Made by a program: the position numbers and the translations under genes. Shown here one piece after another: positions 15,479 through 27,805 of a stretch of DNA of 64,000 nt (positions within the stretch are counted from its first letter, which is position 1; every line of letters begins with the position of its first letter). The stretch is from assembly GCF_016918785.1 (NCBI RefSeq), contig NZ_JAFFPT010000045.1, positions 1 through 64,000 of the forward strand, read 5' to 3'. Source of the stretch: Leptospira ainazelensis. GTDB taxonomy: Bacteria; Spirochaetota; Leptospiria; Leptospirales; Leptospiraceae. The notes under the pieces were generated by a model. That model was not told the DNA's origin, made no database searches, and saw only the letters and a program-made list of their open reading frames with translations.

Positions 15479-16229
15479 TGTTTGTTTCCCATCGGATCCA
15501 TTCTCCCGATCCGTTTCTATAATAAGCGCTTCCGTCTTCCTCCCACTGAAGGAAGCGATTTTCTCGCACGATCAAAGCTGCTCTTGTCCGCGCGACCTTT
15601 TCATCGGAGTTTGATTCGTTTAAGTCCCACGCCGCATAGATTTGCCCGTTGATTCTGCTGATCGTACGTTTATCTTTAAAACCGAGCCTTGTTGCGATCT
15701 GTTCGTTGTTTTGTCCTTCGGCTAACATCCGTGCTACGGTTCTTTCGTTCGGCTCTAAGATTGCCATGGGGGAGTTGTCATCCTGATCTTTGACTTCTTC
15801 GATTCTCGATTCGATTTCAGGGTCGATAAAACTTTTTCCTTCATACGCGAGCTGAATCAAGGGAACGATCATCTGCGGTAGGAGATAATTGGACTTACGG
15901 ACGTAGGCGTAATGGCTCAAGATCCCCGATTTTCGAAAGGTGCGAAAGTATTCGTCGCTGTCTTGAATGGAGTAAATGACTACCGGTTTTCTAGGAAACT
16001 CTTTTCGAAGCGCCACAACGGTTTCGATGCCGTTTAACGTTCCTGATAAGCGAACGTCGATGAGAATCACGTCGAATTCTTTTTTTAAAGAAATTTCGAT
16101 CGCCTCCTCGCCGCTTGCACCTTCGTGGATGATTTTGAATTTACCGGTTTCTTTTAAACCTGCGACAAGGGCCTTTCTCAGCTTCTCGTTATCTTCTACT
16201 ATAAATAGTTGGAGTGGATTCTTATTCAT
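15468..16229 (-). CDS. LuxR-type response regulator
   Basis: 253 residues. An N-terminal receiver has the acidic pocket E12/D13, phosphoacceptor D58 in [10 protein letters not shown], and Lys in YVRKSN. Downstream is a LuxR-like helix-turn-helix ([26 protein letters not shown], in two parts around residue 165), with a longer C-terminal extension than usual ending in an aromatic Trp-rich tail ([22 protein letters not shown]). This tail is unlike standard NarL proteins and may contact DNA or a partner. First gene of the two-component operon; divergent from the sugar-transferase fusion, which could be a target. Confidence 0.85.
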   Translation of the reverse strand: MNKNPLQLFIVEDNEKLRKALVAGLKETGKFKIIHEGASGEEAIEISLKKEFDVILIDVRLSGTLNGIETVVALRKEFPRKPVVIYSIQDSDEYFRTFRKSGILSHYAYVRKSNYLLPQMIVPLIQLAYEGKSFIDPEIESRIEEVKDQDDNSPMAILEPNERTVARMLAEGQNNEQIATRLGFKDKRTISRINGQIYAAWDLNESNSDEKVARTRAALIVRENRFLQWEEDGSAYYRNGSGEWIRWETNIES

Positions 16230-16269
16230 GGACCGACGACCAGATTCTAAGTTTTTTTAACCGTCTTTG

Positions 16270-16290
16270 TCAAGCACTTGAGTGCCTTGA
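16270..16290. promoter_or_regulatory. Dyad-symmetric site between regulator and sugar transferase
   Basis: TCAAGCACTTGAGTGCCTTGA is an imperfect palindrome (core GCACT-TG-AGTGC). It lies in the gap between the divergently transcribed response-regulator and sugar-transferase genes, the right place for a regulator binding site. Which protein binds is unknown. Confidence 0.35.
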
Positions 16291-16343
16291 TTCGAGCACA
16301 CGGAGGGATGAATTGTTTTTTCAAACCTTGTATAGTTATCGTC

Positions 16344-17645
16344 ATGAAAAGAATCTTTGAAGTTGTATTATCCTTCTTTGCCCTCACTGTTTTCTCGCCG
16401 CTTCTCATTGCAGTGAGTTTGTTAGTTTTGATCGTAGATGGTCGACCGATCTTTTTTTTACAGCAGAGAGTCGGTTTTTCAAGAAGACCGTTTCGAATTC
16501 TCAAATTTAGAACGATGCGGAACGGCGAAATCACAAACCTCGGTCGTTGGCTCAGAATCATGGGTATAGACGAGTTGCCCCAGATCTGGAATATTTTCAA
16601 AGGTGATATGGGAATCGTCGGCCCGAGACCTCTGACTCAATTTGATATCGATCGATTGGGTTGGAACCGAAAATTCTACGATATCCGCTGGGCGATACTT
16701 CCCGGAATCACGGGTTTGTCGCAATTATACGCAGGAATGGGTTCTCGGGTCTCCTTTTGTTTCGATCGTTCCTATCTAAAAAATCGAAATATAAGATTGG
16801 ATATTCGCATTGTTCTCTTAACATTTTTGATAAACGTATTCGGTAAAAGAAGAATCAGTGAGAAACTCAAAAACTCCCTTACGCTGCGAAAACGATCGAT
16901 TCGTTGGAAACCTTGGAGAGAACATTTTAAAAAAAATGAAAGCCGTCCTCTGCCGAAAATCGATTCCCAAGTTTTAGAATTAAACCCGAATGAAATGAGT
17001 TCTATCGCCTATTCTCTCGCCGTCTTTCAGCTCGGCGAAGCCGGCGAGGGACGAATCGCGAAACAAATCGATAAGACGATCCTTTTCGGTATCGACGATT
17101 TTTACAGAGAAGCGCTAAAACTTTTCGTTAAGGAAGAGGGAAGGCACGCGAGAATTTTGGGAGAATGTGTTCGCGCACTCAAAGGAGAATTGATCGAATC
17201 CAACTGGACGGAAAGGTTGTTTCACTTTGGCAGGAGACTTCTTGGAGTTCGTTTAAAGTTGATGGTATTGCTCGCAGCCGAGGTGATCGGAATCTGTTTT
17301 TATAAAAGGCTCACTGATAAAATTCCGAACGGTTTTGTTAAAGCGGCCTTACTGGAAGTGGTGAAGGATGAAGAAAAACATCTGAAATTTCACAGCGACT
17401 TTTTTAGAATTCGAGTTCGAAATTTTTTCACCAAGATTCTTTTTCGGATTCTCTGGAGATTGATCTCGTTCGCCGCTTGTGTAACGGTGATTTTAGATCA
17501 TAGAAAGACGTTTAAAGTTTTAGGAATTTCAAATTGGAAAACCTTTCAGAAATTCCAGGAGATAGCAAGGTCAACCGAGGTTTTTATTCTTGAAGGTTTG
17601 AATTGGAAGTTGATTGGAAATCGTTGGTCAATCTTAGATAAATAG
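16344..17645 (+). CDS. Sugar-phosphate transferase fused to ferritin-like domain
   Basis: 433 residues from the ATG at 16344, chosen because MKRIFEVVLS is the standard beginning of this family. Residues 1-175 are a complete bacterial sugar transferase (PF02397 type): a membrane hairpin, QQRVGFSRRPFRILKFRTM (40-58), the catalytic-type DELPQIWNIFKGDMGIVGPRPL block (76-97) and PGITGLSQL (120-128). Such enzymes load the first sugar phosphate onto undecaprenyl phosphate for surface polysaccharide or glycan assembly. Residues 215-433 resemble a ferritin-like four-helix domain with candidate diiron ligands E232/E235, E265-x-x-H268, E313 and E343-x-x-H346. I know of no standard architecture joining these; the second half may oxidise a lipid or sugar intermediate, which is inference. 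No polysaccharide genes flank it. Confidence 0.75.
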   Translation: MKRIFEVVLSFFALTVFSPLLIAVSLLVLIVDGRPIFFLQQRVGFSRRPFRILKFRTMRNGEITNLGRWLRIMGIDELPQIWNIFKGDMGIVGPRPLTQFDIDRLGWNRKFYDIRWAILPGITGLSQLYAGMGSRVSFCFDRSYLKNRNIRLDIRIVLLTFLINVFGKRRISEKLKNSLTLRKRSIRWKPWREHFKKNESRPLPKIDSQVLELNPNEMSSIAYSLAVFQLGEAGEGRIAKQIDKTILFGIDDFYREALKLFVKEEGRHARILGECVRALKGELIESNWTERLFHFGRRLLGVRLKLMVLLAAEVIGICFYKRLTDKIPNGFVKAALLEVVKDEEKHLKFHSDFFRIRVRNFFTKILFRILWRLISFAACVTVILDHRKTFKVLGISNWKTFQKFQEIARSTEVFILEGLNWKLIGNRWSILDK

Positions 17646-17799
17646 GAATTTGATTTCAGAGAATCGATTTATTTCCTCTCATTCGATCGAATGAAATGAA
17701 AAATCATCTCAATGGATTTCTAAAGGTCTTCTTTTTCGATTGCTGTTAAATATACGTTTTGAGAACAATCCTGTGAAATAAGAAAAAGGAGAACGTATT

Positions 17800-18582
17800 A
17801 TGGAACAGTGGATTGCACTTTTTAAAAAACATTGGTTAAAAGGATTCGGTCTGATTTTGCTCCTGATTGTAAATCCGATCGTTTGTATCGGACCCGGTCA
17901 TCGAGGCGTCGTCACAAACCTCGGATCCGTATCGGATCGAATTCTCGGGGAAGGAATCAATTTTGTGGCGCCGATCCTTCAGTCGGTAAAAAGTATCGAC
18001 GTAAGGATTCAAAAAGTGGAGGCGAATTCAACGGCCCCTTCCAGCGATTTGCAGGAAATTCATACTATGATCACTCTCACTTATCATCTTTCTCCGAACC
18101 AGGTAAATAAACTATATCAGGAAATTGGAATGGACTATGAAGAAACGATCATAGTTCCGGCGATTCTCGAAACTATGAAACACGTAACGGCTCAATTTAC
18201 CGCTTCGGATCTCGTTATCAAAAGGGAGACGGTTTCTTTGAAAATTCACGATCTTCTTCACACCAAACTCGGTAAATTTTATATTCTTGTCGACGAAGTG
18301 TCTATGAAGGATTTCGAATTTTCTAAAACGTTTTCGGAATCGATCGAGTTAAAACAAAAAGCGGAACAAGACGCGCTTCGCGCAAAAAACGAATTGGAAC
18401 GGGTTAAGATAGAAGCCGAACAACAAATCGTAAACGCAAGAGCGGAAGCTGAAACGCTCAGGTTGAAGTCGCAACAAATTACGCCTATGATGGTCGAGAT
18501 GGAAAGAATCAAAAAATGGGACGGCAAATATCCTGATACTTATCTTGGCGGAGGCGCGAATACGCTGTTTCAAATTAAATAA
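17800..18582 (+). CDS. Prohibitin/SPFH-domain membrane protein
   Basis: 260 residues with a strong AAAAAGGAG site before the ATG. An N-terminal membrane helix (GFGLILLLIVNPIVCIG) leads directly into the Band 7 fold (GPGHRGVVTNLGSVSDRILGEG in two parts, then VKSIDVRIQKVEAN). The C-terminal third is a charged coiled coil (ELERVKIEAEQQIVNARAEAE) as in prohibitins, ending with PDTYLGGG. The SPFH family forms large ring or cage oligomers that control membrane proteases such as FtsH and organise membrane domains. It stands alone between intergenic gaps; no nodulation-formation-efficiency-type NfeD partner is adjacent. Confidence 0.88.
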   Translation: MEQWIALFKKHWLKGFGLILLLIVNPIVCIGPGHRGVVTNLGSVSDRILGEGINFVAPILQSVKSIDVRIQKVEANSTAPSSDLQEIHTMITLTYHLSPNQVNKLYQEIGMDYEETIIVPAILETMKHVTAQFTASDLVIKRETVSLKIHDLLHTKLGKFYILVDEVSMKDFEFSKTFSESIELKQKAEQDALRAKNELERVKIEAEQQIVNARAEAETLRLKSQQITPMMVEMERIKKWDGKYPDTYLGGGANTLFQIK

Positions 18583-18608
18583 TTCGATCCGAGTTTGAAA
18601 ACGTCAGT

Positions 18609-18959
18609 TTACCTTTCTTCCGAAAGAGTCGAACTTTTGATTCTTTGGAACCATTCGTCTTTTTGAAGATCGATTTGAAAATGGGAACGGACTTCTTCTT
18701 CGAATTTCGAAGATGTTGTCTTTTCCCAGTGATGAATACATAGTTTCGCGTTTTCAGATTTGTATTTTAGAAGAGGACCTTTCCCAAAAATTCCGCCGAT
18801 ATAACTATTACATTTATGACATCCATAATATTCTACCGCGATCGGAGGCAGCAAGTAAGGCCCTCGATCGTATATCAAGCTGCATCCAACGGGAAAAAAC
18901 GCGGTAAGAAGGAACGTTATACTTCGTTTGAAATCTAAGAATTTGGATTTTGAACTCAT
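18609..18959 (-). CDS. Small putative lipoprotein
   Basis: 116 residues. A signal-like N-terminus (SITFLLTAFFPVGC) ends in a lipobox-like FPVGC followed by SLIYDRGPY. The mature part has a GCHKC pair and another Cys in KLCIHHWEK, possibly a disulphide or metal site. No family recognised. It sits 34 bases downstream of the methyltransferase gene on the same strand and may be co-transcribed. Confidence 0.65.
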   Translation of the reverse strand: MSSKSKFLDFKRSITFLLTAFFPVGCSLIYDRGPYLLPPIAVEYYGCHKCNSYIGGIFGKGPLLKYKSENAKLCIHHWEKTTSSKFEEEVRSHFQIDLQKDEWFQRIKSSTLSEER

Positions 18960-18993
18960 AAATAAAAAATCTCAGTTCGAATCGGGTTTATTT

Positions 18994-19656
18994 TTAAGAA
19001 CGGATAAACTCGTCCGTCGTATCTTCTTCCTCCTTGAGATCGTAAAAACCGTACTCGAAATCTTTGCCCGCTACTACTTCCAAGCCGTAGACGTGTTCGG
19101 AAATTCTTACATTCTTAACGATATCAAGATGATACATCGCGGCTAAAAATTTCATCTTATCCAAAGAAATCTTATCGTTGATCTTTGGTCCCACCGAAAA
19201 TTCATTTTTAACCCAATCTAAAACTACGAGTTTTCCACCCTTTCTCATCGAACGAATGAGTCCGTCCATGGCAAGACCCGGATCGGGGAATGTGGACAAT
19301 ACTAAAGAAGCAAAAACGGCGTCCGGAGTCGGCACCCATTCCGGTAAAAGCGGGTGATCGGATTTTTCTATGAAAAAAGGAGTGAAGTTGGTGATCTCGT
19401 CTCTATTTTTCCAATGAAGAATTTCATCGATCAACTCTTGCTGACATTCTCCGCCCCAAATCCAGGCTTCTTTTGGAAGCTGCTTTTTTAATTCTAAGGT
19501 AAAAAAACCAAGACCCATCCCGAAGTCTACGAGGTGAGCGACGTCTTTAAAGTTAAAATGTTTGAAAACCGTTTCCGGGGGAGTAAGTTCGCGTCGTTTA
19601 CTGGAAATCAGAAAATTCTGATATTCGGGATTTTCGTAGTAATCGAGGTCGCTCAT
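18994..19656 (-). CDS. Class I SAM-dependent methyltransferase
   Basis: 220 residues. The SAM-binding motif I is VAHLVDFGMGLGFFTLEL, with the D-x-G-x-G-x-G pattern, followed by an acidic residue near the end of the second strand (WGGECQQ). A motif IV-like segment is DAVFASLVLSTFPDP, followed by GGKLVVLDWV. This resembles the UbiE/COQ5-like Methyltransf_11 group, but the substrate cannot be read from the sequence and may be a small molecule or lipid. Confidence 0.75.
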   Translation of the reverse strand: MSDLDYYENPEYQNFLISSKRRELTPPETVFKHFNFKDVAHLVDFGMGLGFFTLELKKQLPKEAWIWGGECQQELIDEILHWKNRDEITNFTPFFIEKSDHPLLPEWVPTPDAVFASLVLSTFPDPGLAMDGLIRSMRKGGKLVVLDWVKNEFSVGPKINDKISLDKMKFLAAMYHLDIVKNVRISEHVYGLEVVAGKDFEYGFYDLKEEEDTTDEFIRS

Positions 19657-19819
19657 CGGTTTCTCACTCAGGATTATGTCTAATCGATTTGATAGGAAAA
19701 GTCAAACCCGAAATCTATTTTGTCCGGATCGACGCTTTCTTTCAAAAGGCGTTCAATTGGGATTCTTTATTAAATTAAGCGGTTTCAGCTGACGATATAA
19801 TAACCAAGACATTCCTTTT

Positions 19820-23471
<3,652 letters not shown>

Positions 23472-23529
23472 AGTTTTCCGTCTGGTTTTCTTCTTTCAGG
23501 TTAGACCAAAAGGTCCGATACTAAGAACA

Positions 23530-24459
23530 GTGACGTCGAACTTTTACAGAAAAATCGTCTTTGCCCTGACACTCATTCTATTAGGGCTGATTCCTCTTTC
23601 CATCCCTTTTTTAACCGAAGAATGGAAAGAGTCTTCTATGTCGTTTCCTCTCAATCCGGTTGGAAATGAGAATTTTTTAAAACGTCAGAATTTTTTAAAA
23701 GTCTGGATGGAAGCGAGAAAGGCCCCTCTTTTTGAGGCCGGTTCAAAGATAGAATACGGACTCAGAAACGATCCCCTTCCAAAAAACGCAAAGGAACTCG
23801 GCGAAAGTCTTTTGAAAAATTTGGAACTCAAGTCGATCAAAATTTACGATTCTTCCTATCGTTTGATCTATTCAAACGAAGAAACCAAAGAAATCTTTAA
23901 CGGCGATCTGAGGTTAGGCGATTTAAGAATAGAACCTTCCGGAATCAATTTCGACCGTTCCGGCGTTCCGATCTATCGAAGTCAGAACGGAGAATGGTTT
24001 CTCTGGATGAAAGGTTTCGCTCTGGGAAAACACCTGTCCTTACCGTTTAATATCCGAGAAAAACAAGTGTACTGGATTTTTGAATCGGGCAAAAACGGAA
24101 CCGATTCGTTACTCGGATCGAACGATATTCGATCTTTGGATTACCCGGATAACATCGAAGAAATATTAGCTGAATTTAATAAACCGACCGTGGAGTGGAA
24201 GGACCGTCCTCTCTGGGAAAAAAATAAAATCGGAAACAATACGATTTTTCTTTCGTATGATAAGGGATCGAGATTCAGACAACTTTTCCAAATATTCGTT
24301 TTTGTTTCCTTTTTACTCGGTTTGTGCGGATTAGGAATCATTTCCTCCACGTTGGTACATTCCATCACCGTGGAAAAAGAGTTCGATAATAAGGAAAAAA
24401 TTCTCAGACTCAGAGACGTCTTTTTAAGAATTTTGCTGTTGTTACGGAGGGAGAGTTGA
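23530..24459 (+). CDS. Two-helix membrane protein, first gene of coupled operon
   Basis: 309 residues from a GTG. A membrane helix near residue 10 (IVFALTLILLGLIPLSIPF) and another near residue 260 (LFQIFVFVSFLLGLCGLGII) bracket a periplasmic domain of about 230 residues. This two-helix-with-loop layout is shared by many receptors but no downstream signalling domain is present in this chain: only about 30 cytoplasmic residues follow. The stop codon overlaps the next start, so it is translated with the 706-residue protein and may be its sensory subunit. No family recognised. Confidence 0.7.
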   Translation: MTSNFYRKIVFALTLILLGLIPLSIPFLTEEWKESSMSFPLNPVGNENFLKRQNFLKVWMEARKAPLFEAGSKIEYGLRNDPLPKNAKELGESLLKNLELKSIKIYDSSYRLIYSNEETKEIFNGDLRLGDLRIEPSGINFDRSGVPIYRSQNGEWFLWMKGFALGKHLSLPFNIREKQVYWIFESGKNGTDSLLGSNDIRSLDYPDNIEEILAEFNKPTVEWKDRPLWEKNKIGNNTIFLSYDKGSRFRQLFQIFVFVSFLLGLCGLGIISSTLVHSITVEKEFDNKEKILRLRDVFLRILLLLRRES

Positions 24460-26579
24460 TGGCCGGATTAAAACTTAGAATTTCCCTTCTATTTCTTTCG
24501 GTATTTTCATTTTTCTATTATTTGTTGGTTCCGTATTTTCCGGAAGGCGTATATTACAAAAATAGAATTAATTCCATCTTTGTAAATTTCAACCAAGAAC
24601 TCAATCGATTGGAGTCGGGTCTGAGCGACGTGAAATCAACTTCCGATTTGGAAAATCTCCAATTGGAATTTCCCATGGTTTCCGGATTGAAGTTGATCAC
24701 CGAAGCCGAATTATCTACTAGAAAAGACCCGGATGGAAAACTATTAGCCGAGACGTTAAAGGAAGGCGCGAGTCGATTGTTTTTTCTAAAACCTTTTTTG
24801 GTTCTTTGTCTTCCTGTCACTGCGGAAAAAAAATTGATTCTCGCCGAATTGAGAGAAGACAGTCTGAGGGTTTCTTTTTCGGGAATGGAATCCATTCTAA
24901 TTCCGGATCTAAAATTCGGCGGTTATATCGAACCTGGGAAAAAATATTACGGTTTAAGCGGGGATCAGATTTCTTCTTTGCTGATCGGAGGTTTGAATCA
25001 TTCGGAAAATGCGGTGAATCGAATTCAGATCGGAACCGCTCCTTTTATCGGATATTATTATGCGACACCGGAAAGGACAAACGGATTTCTAAAAGGTATT
25101 TTGATTATTAAACCCGGAAACGAAGGTCTTCCGTTTTTATTCTTATCCGGTTTTCTCGCACTTCTTTTTCTGATCGATCTAATGATTCGGATTTTGAGAA
25201 TGAAGAAGGATCTGTTCTCGGTTAAAGAAGGAAAGGAAATTCAGGATTTAGTAGGTCAGATTTCAAAGGGAGTCAACGGACTTCAGCTCGCAAAACAAAA
25301 GGCGTTGGAGTTGGTAGATAAGGACAAACACGATGAAATCAAAACCTTGTCTTCCGAAGAGGTGGATTCGGATCTGAGAACCCTTCCAATTAGTCTCCAG
25401 GAAGTTAAAAAGGAAGGAGGGACATCGATCTTTGTCCTTCCGTTTGAACTCAAAGGAGAAGGTTATATTTCCCCGGCTTATCTTCGTGATCCCGAAAAAT
25501 TCAAAATTCATCCGGTTATTTCACCGGAAATCGAAAAGAAAAGGTCTGAAATTTTTAACTCCGAACTGGAGACTCTGATTTCAAAAGTAAACGAACCTTC
25601 TGCGGAAATTCCGGAAAAACCGGCGGAGCCGAAAGTGATTCCGCAAGAGCAGCATCCTTTGGAAGAACCCGTTCAAGGTAAACACTTGGATTTGGGACCG
25701 GGTTATATGAAATGGTTGTCTTCGCTTCCGATCCGAGATAGAAGAAAAATTCTGGAGGTTTTGGACGAACTCGGTTACGGATTAGAATCAGAATATTCAT
25801 TTATTCTAAAATACTATATTTCAGTGTTCTCGTATCTCAAACTGACAGGTTTTGCGATCAACTATTACGATCGAAGAAACGGAAGTTACACTCCTTTTGT
25901 AACCTACGGTTTGAGAGAAAAAACCGCGGAAAACATGATCTTTCTTTACGACGATCAATACATCGGAAAAGAATCCGGGAATTATTCTCTGATCGGAATC
26001 ACCGAAGAAAGAAAGAATGATCGATTTTTCCGAAAAAAATTCGATCCTGCCGATTTGGAATCCTGCATTTCCATTCTAACCATTCCACTTTCCAATTTCG
26101 GAATTCCATTCCGGTTTTTCCTATTTTATAAAGATCCTCCGACAGAAGAAAGCGCGCAGGAGATCGAGAACCTGATCTTTCATTCTTTGGAACCGGTGAT
26201 CAAAGCGTTTGAAGATTACGATCGTAAAATACTTGGGGAATTGTTTCGCGATAAACGAGACATCGTCTCCTCTCGAATTCATTTGATGAGAATCGCGACC
26301 GACGGAGAAAGGGGCGTTACAAAATCCTTTAAAGTGGAGTTTCATGGAAAGGATTTTAAAAAATTAGAGTCCGATCGAAAGAAAGTAATGTCGGAGATTT
26401 CCGAAATTATCGGACCGGAAGATATGTGTTTCGGGATCGGGGTCGGCGCTTTCGGAATTTATACAAGAAAGGATTTAGAAGAACAGGTTCGCTCGTTTTT
26501 GGATCAGACCGGTCATACTTACGATCTTACGGTCGATGTTTATCCTGCGAACGGAAAAAATCTTTTCACATATCTCTAA
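24459..26579 (+). CDS. Membrane protein with cytoplasmic GAF-like and degenerate cyclase-like region
   Basis: 706 residues from the ATG at 24459, preceded by GGAGGGAG. It has an N-terminal helix (ISLLFLSVFSFFYYLLV), a periplasmic loop of about 200 residues, a second helix (LPFLFLSGFLALLFLIDLMI), a charged linker with a Glu/Pro-rich section, and about 280 C-terminal residues. Those begin with YMKWLSSLPIRDRRKILEVL, contain a GAF-like alpha/beta region, and end with a segment resembling a decayed GGDEF fold (FGIGVGAFGIYTRKDLEEQV in place of the GGDEF loop). The C-terminal comparison is weak and based on pattern only. Together with the preceding gene it looks like a transmembrane signalling unit. 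Confidence 0.65.
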   Translation: MAGLKLRISLLFLSVFSFFYYLLVPYFPEGVYYKNRINSIFVNFNQELNRLESGLSDVKSTSDLENLQLEFPMVSGLKLITEAELSTRKDPDGKLLAETLKEGASRLFFLKPFLVLCLPVTAEKKLILAELREDSLRVSFSGMESILIPDLKFGGYIEPGKKYYGLSGDQISSLLIGGLNHSENAVNRIQIGTAPFIGYYYATPERTNGFLKGILIIKPGNEGLPFLFLSGFLALLFLIDLMIRILRMKKDLFSVKEGKEIQDLVGQISKGVNGLQLAKQKALELVDKDKHDEIKTLSSEEVDSDLRTLPISLQEVKKEGGTSIFVLPFELKGEGYISPAYLRDPEKFKIHPVISPEIEKKRSEIFNSELETLISKVNEPSAEIPEKPAEPKVIPQEQHPLEEPVQGKHLDLGPGYMKWLSSLPIRDRRKILEVLDELGYGLESEYSFILKYYISVFSYLKLTGFAINYYDRRNGSYTPFVTYGLREKTAENMIFLYDDQYIGKESGNYSLIGITEERKNDRFFRKKFDPADLESCISILTIPLSNFGIPFRFFLFYKDPPTEESAQEIENLIFHSLEPVIKAFEDYDRKILGELFRDKRDIVSSRIHLMRIATDGERGVTKSFKVEFHGKDFKKLESDRKKVMSEISEIIGPEDMCFGIGVGAFGIYTRKDLEEQVRSFLDQTGHTYDLTVDVYPANGKNLFTYL

Positions 26580-26595
26580 GATTTGTTCCGCTAAA

Positions 26596-27198
26596 ATGAA
26601 CGTCTTACGTTTTGCGATTCTACTGATTCTATTCTTATCATCTTTTCAAACTATCGTTTCCGACGAGGAGAATCGAAAAGAATGGAATCGCGCCGCTAAA
26701 GAAAAAATTCTCAAGATGAACGAGAAGGAAGAAGAGACGGAATCGATTCCTTATCTTGAGAAATATGTGGAAAAAAATCCATCGGATCTCACCTTCAAAC
26801 TCTGGTATGCAAGAGCCCTATTTTATCGTAAGGATTTGGAATTACCTGGACACGCTGAGGATGTTTTTTCGAGAATGGAAAAACTAAAAAAGATCCGCGA
26901 AAACTATCTTCATTCCGCAAAGATTTTCGAAGAAGTTTTGGAATATCTAACACAAGCGACTCCGCGAGATCCCGATCTAGGGAAATGGCATTTTTTATGG
27001 GCGATGGCGGAATGGTACGCGGGACGAGACGACAGGGCGATTCAGATTTTTAAGAAGTCCTTTAAATATGATTTTCGACTGAACGAGGCGAACTACAATA
27101 TCGCGTGTATCTTTCAAGCCCTAGGTCAGTTGAAGGACGCGGATATTTATTTTAGAATGTATCTCAAGAATGATAAAGAAATGAGAGAGGAAAACTGA
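26596..27198 (+). CDS. Exported TPR protein
   Basis: 200 residues from the ATG at 26596, which begins a signal peptide (FAILLILFLSSFQTIVS) with cleavage likely before DEENRK. Two or three TPR units are visible, including LTFKLWYARALFYRKDLE, HSAKIFEEVLEYLTQATPRDP and a conserved NYNIACIFQALGQLKDADIYFRMYL ending in two stretches. Possibly periplasmic. Its stop overlaps by one base the start of the small RHH-like gene. Confidence 0.75.
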   Translation: MNVLRFAILLILFLSSFQTIVSDEENRKEWNRAAKEKILKMNEKEEETESIPYLEKYVEKNPSDLTFKLWYARALFYRKDLELPGHAEDVFSRMEKLKKIRENYLHSAKIFEEVLEYLTQATPRDPDLGKWHFLWAMAEWYAGRDDRAIQIFKKSFKYDFRLNEANYNIACIFQALGQLKDADIYFRMYLKNDKEMREEN

Positions 27199-27392
27199 TG
27201 GCGAGAGTGGACAAACGATTTCAGCTACTCATGACGGAAGAAGAACTCGACCTCTTAAAAAACGAAGCCGACAAAAGAAATCTTTCCGCAGGAGAAATGC
27301 TGAGGTTATCTTTGAGAAACGAAGTCTATCGTTCCGATTCTTACGAACGTCTGGAAGCGTTAAACATTCTCGCGAGCATAAAAGAAGAATGA
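27198..27392 (+). CDS. Ribbon-helix-helix-like antitoxin candidate
   Basis: 64 residues. The beginning ARVDKRFQLLMTEEELDLLKNEA (shown here in part) has the beta strand, then two helices pattern of CopG/Arc-type DNA-binding proteins, with RNLSAGEMLRLSLRNEVY as the second helix-turn. Such proteins are usual antitoxins and autorepressors. The gene overlaps its downstream partner by four bases (ATGA) and is preceded by membrane/TPR genes with no gap, which is unusual for a toxin-antitoxin module with its own promoter. Confidence 0.65.
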   Translation: MARVDKRFQLLMTEEELDLLKNEADKRNLSAGEMLRLSLRNEVYRSDSYERLEALNILASIKEE

Positions 27393-27805
27393 GATACTAT
27401 CTTTCAAAATCTTTGCTTGAATCTTTGATCGAAGGCGCTCCCGATCAAAAAACGGTTCTCCTTGAATCCATAGGGAATCTGATCAAAGAACAACATCTAT
27501 TTTATACGGGAACGATTTCCATTCTTCCGATTTTGGAAAAACAAAACGATCCGATACAAAAGGATATCGTCTGGACTCAGGTGAAACGCCTTTGTCTGGA
27601 AATTTTGGATTTTAAATCCGAAAATCTTTCTCTGGCTCAGAAATTATCCAAAGAGTTCGGAAGCGCGGATTGGGTCTGGAACGAAATGGCGGTTGCGATC
27701 GAAAAAGATTTGGACGGTTTTATCACCGTCGATAAAAATCTTCCGAATCAAAGGATGATCAAGGTGCTACTCGCTCAGGAAATAAACTTCAACGGGATCG
27801 CTTAG
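27389..27805 (+). CDS. PIN-domain-like protein, VapC-like toxin candidate
   Basis: 138 residues. The C-terminal part fits a PIN nuclease: a helix with an acidic residue (SADWVWNEMAVAIEKDLDG) followed by the strand FITVDKNL, as in VapC toxins, and the gene is coupled to an RHH-like antitoxin. However, the N-terminal strand that normally carries the first catalytic Asp (YLLDTS) reads YYLSKS, with Ser in its place. The protein may therefore be an inactive derivative or a divergent family. Its 3' end overlaps the convergent secreted-protein gene by 39 bases. Confidence 0.55.
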   Translation: MRYYLSKSLLESLIEGAPDQKTVLLESIGNLIKEQHLFYTGTISILPILEKQNDPIQKDIVWTQVKRLCLEILDFKSENLSLAQKLSKEFGSADWVWNEMAVAIEKDLDGFITVDKNLPNQRMIKVLLAQEINFNGIA

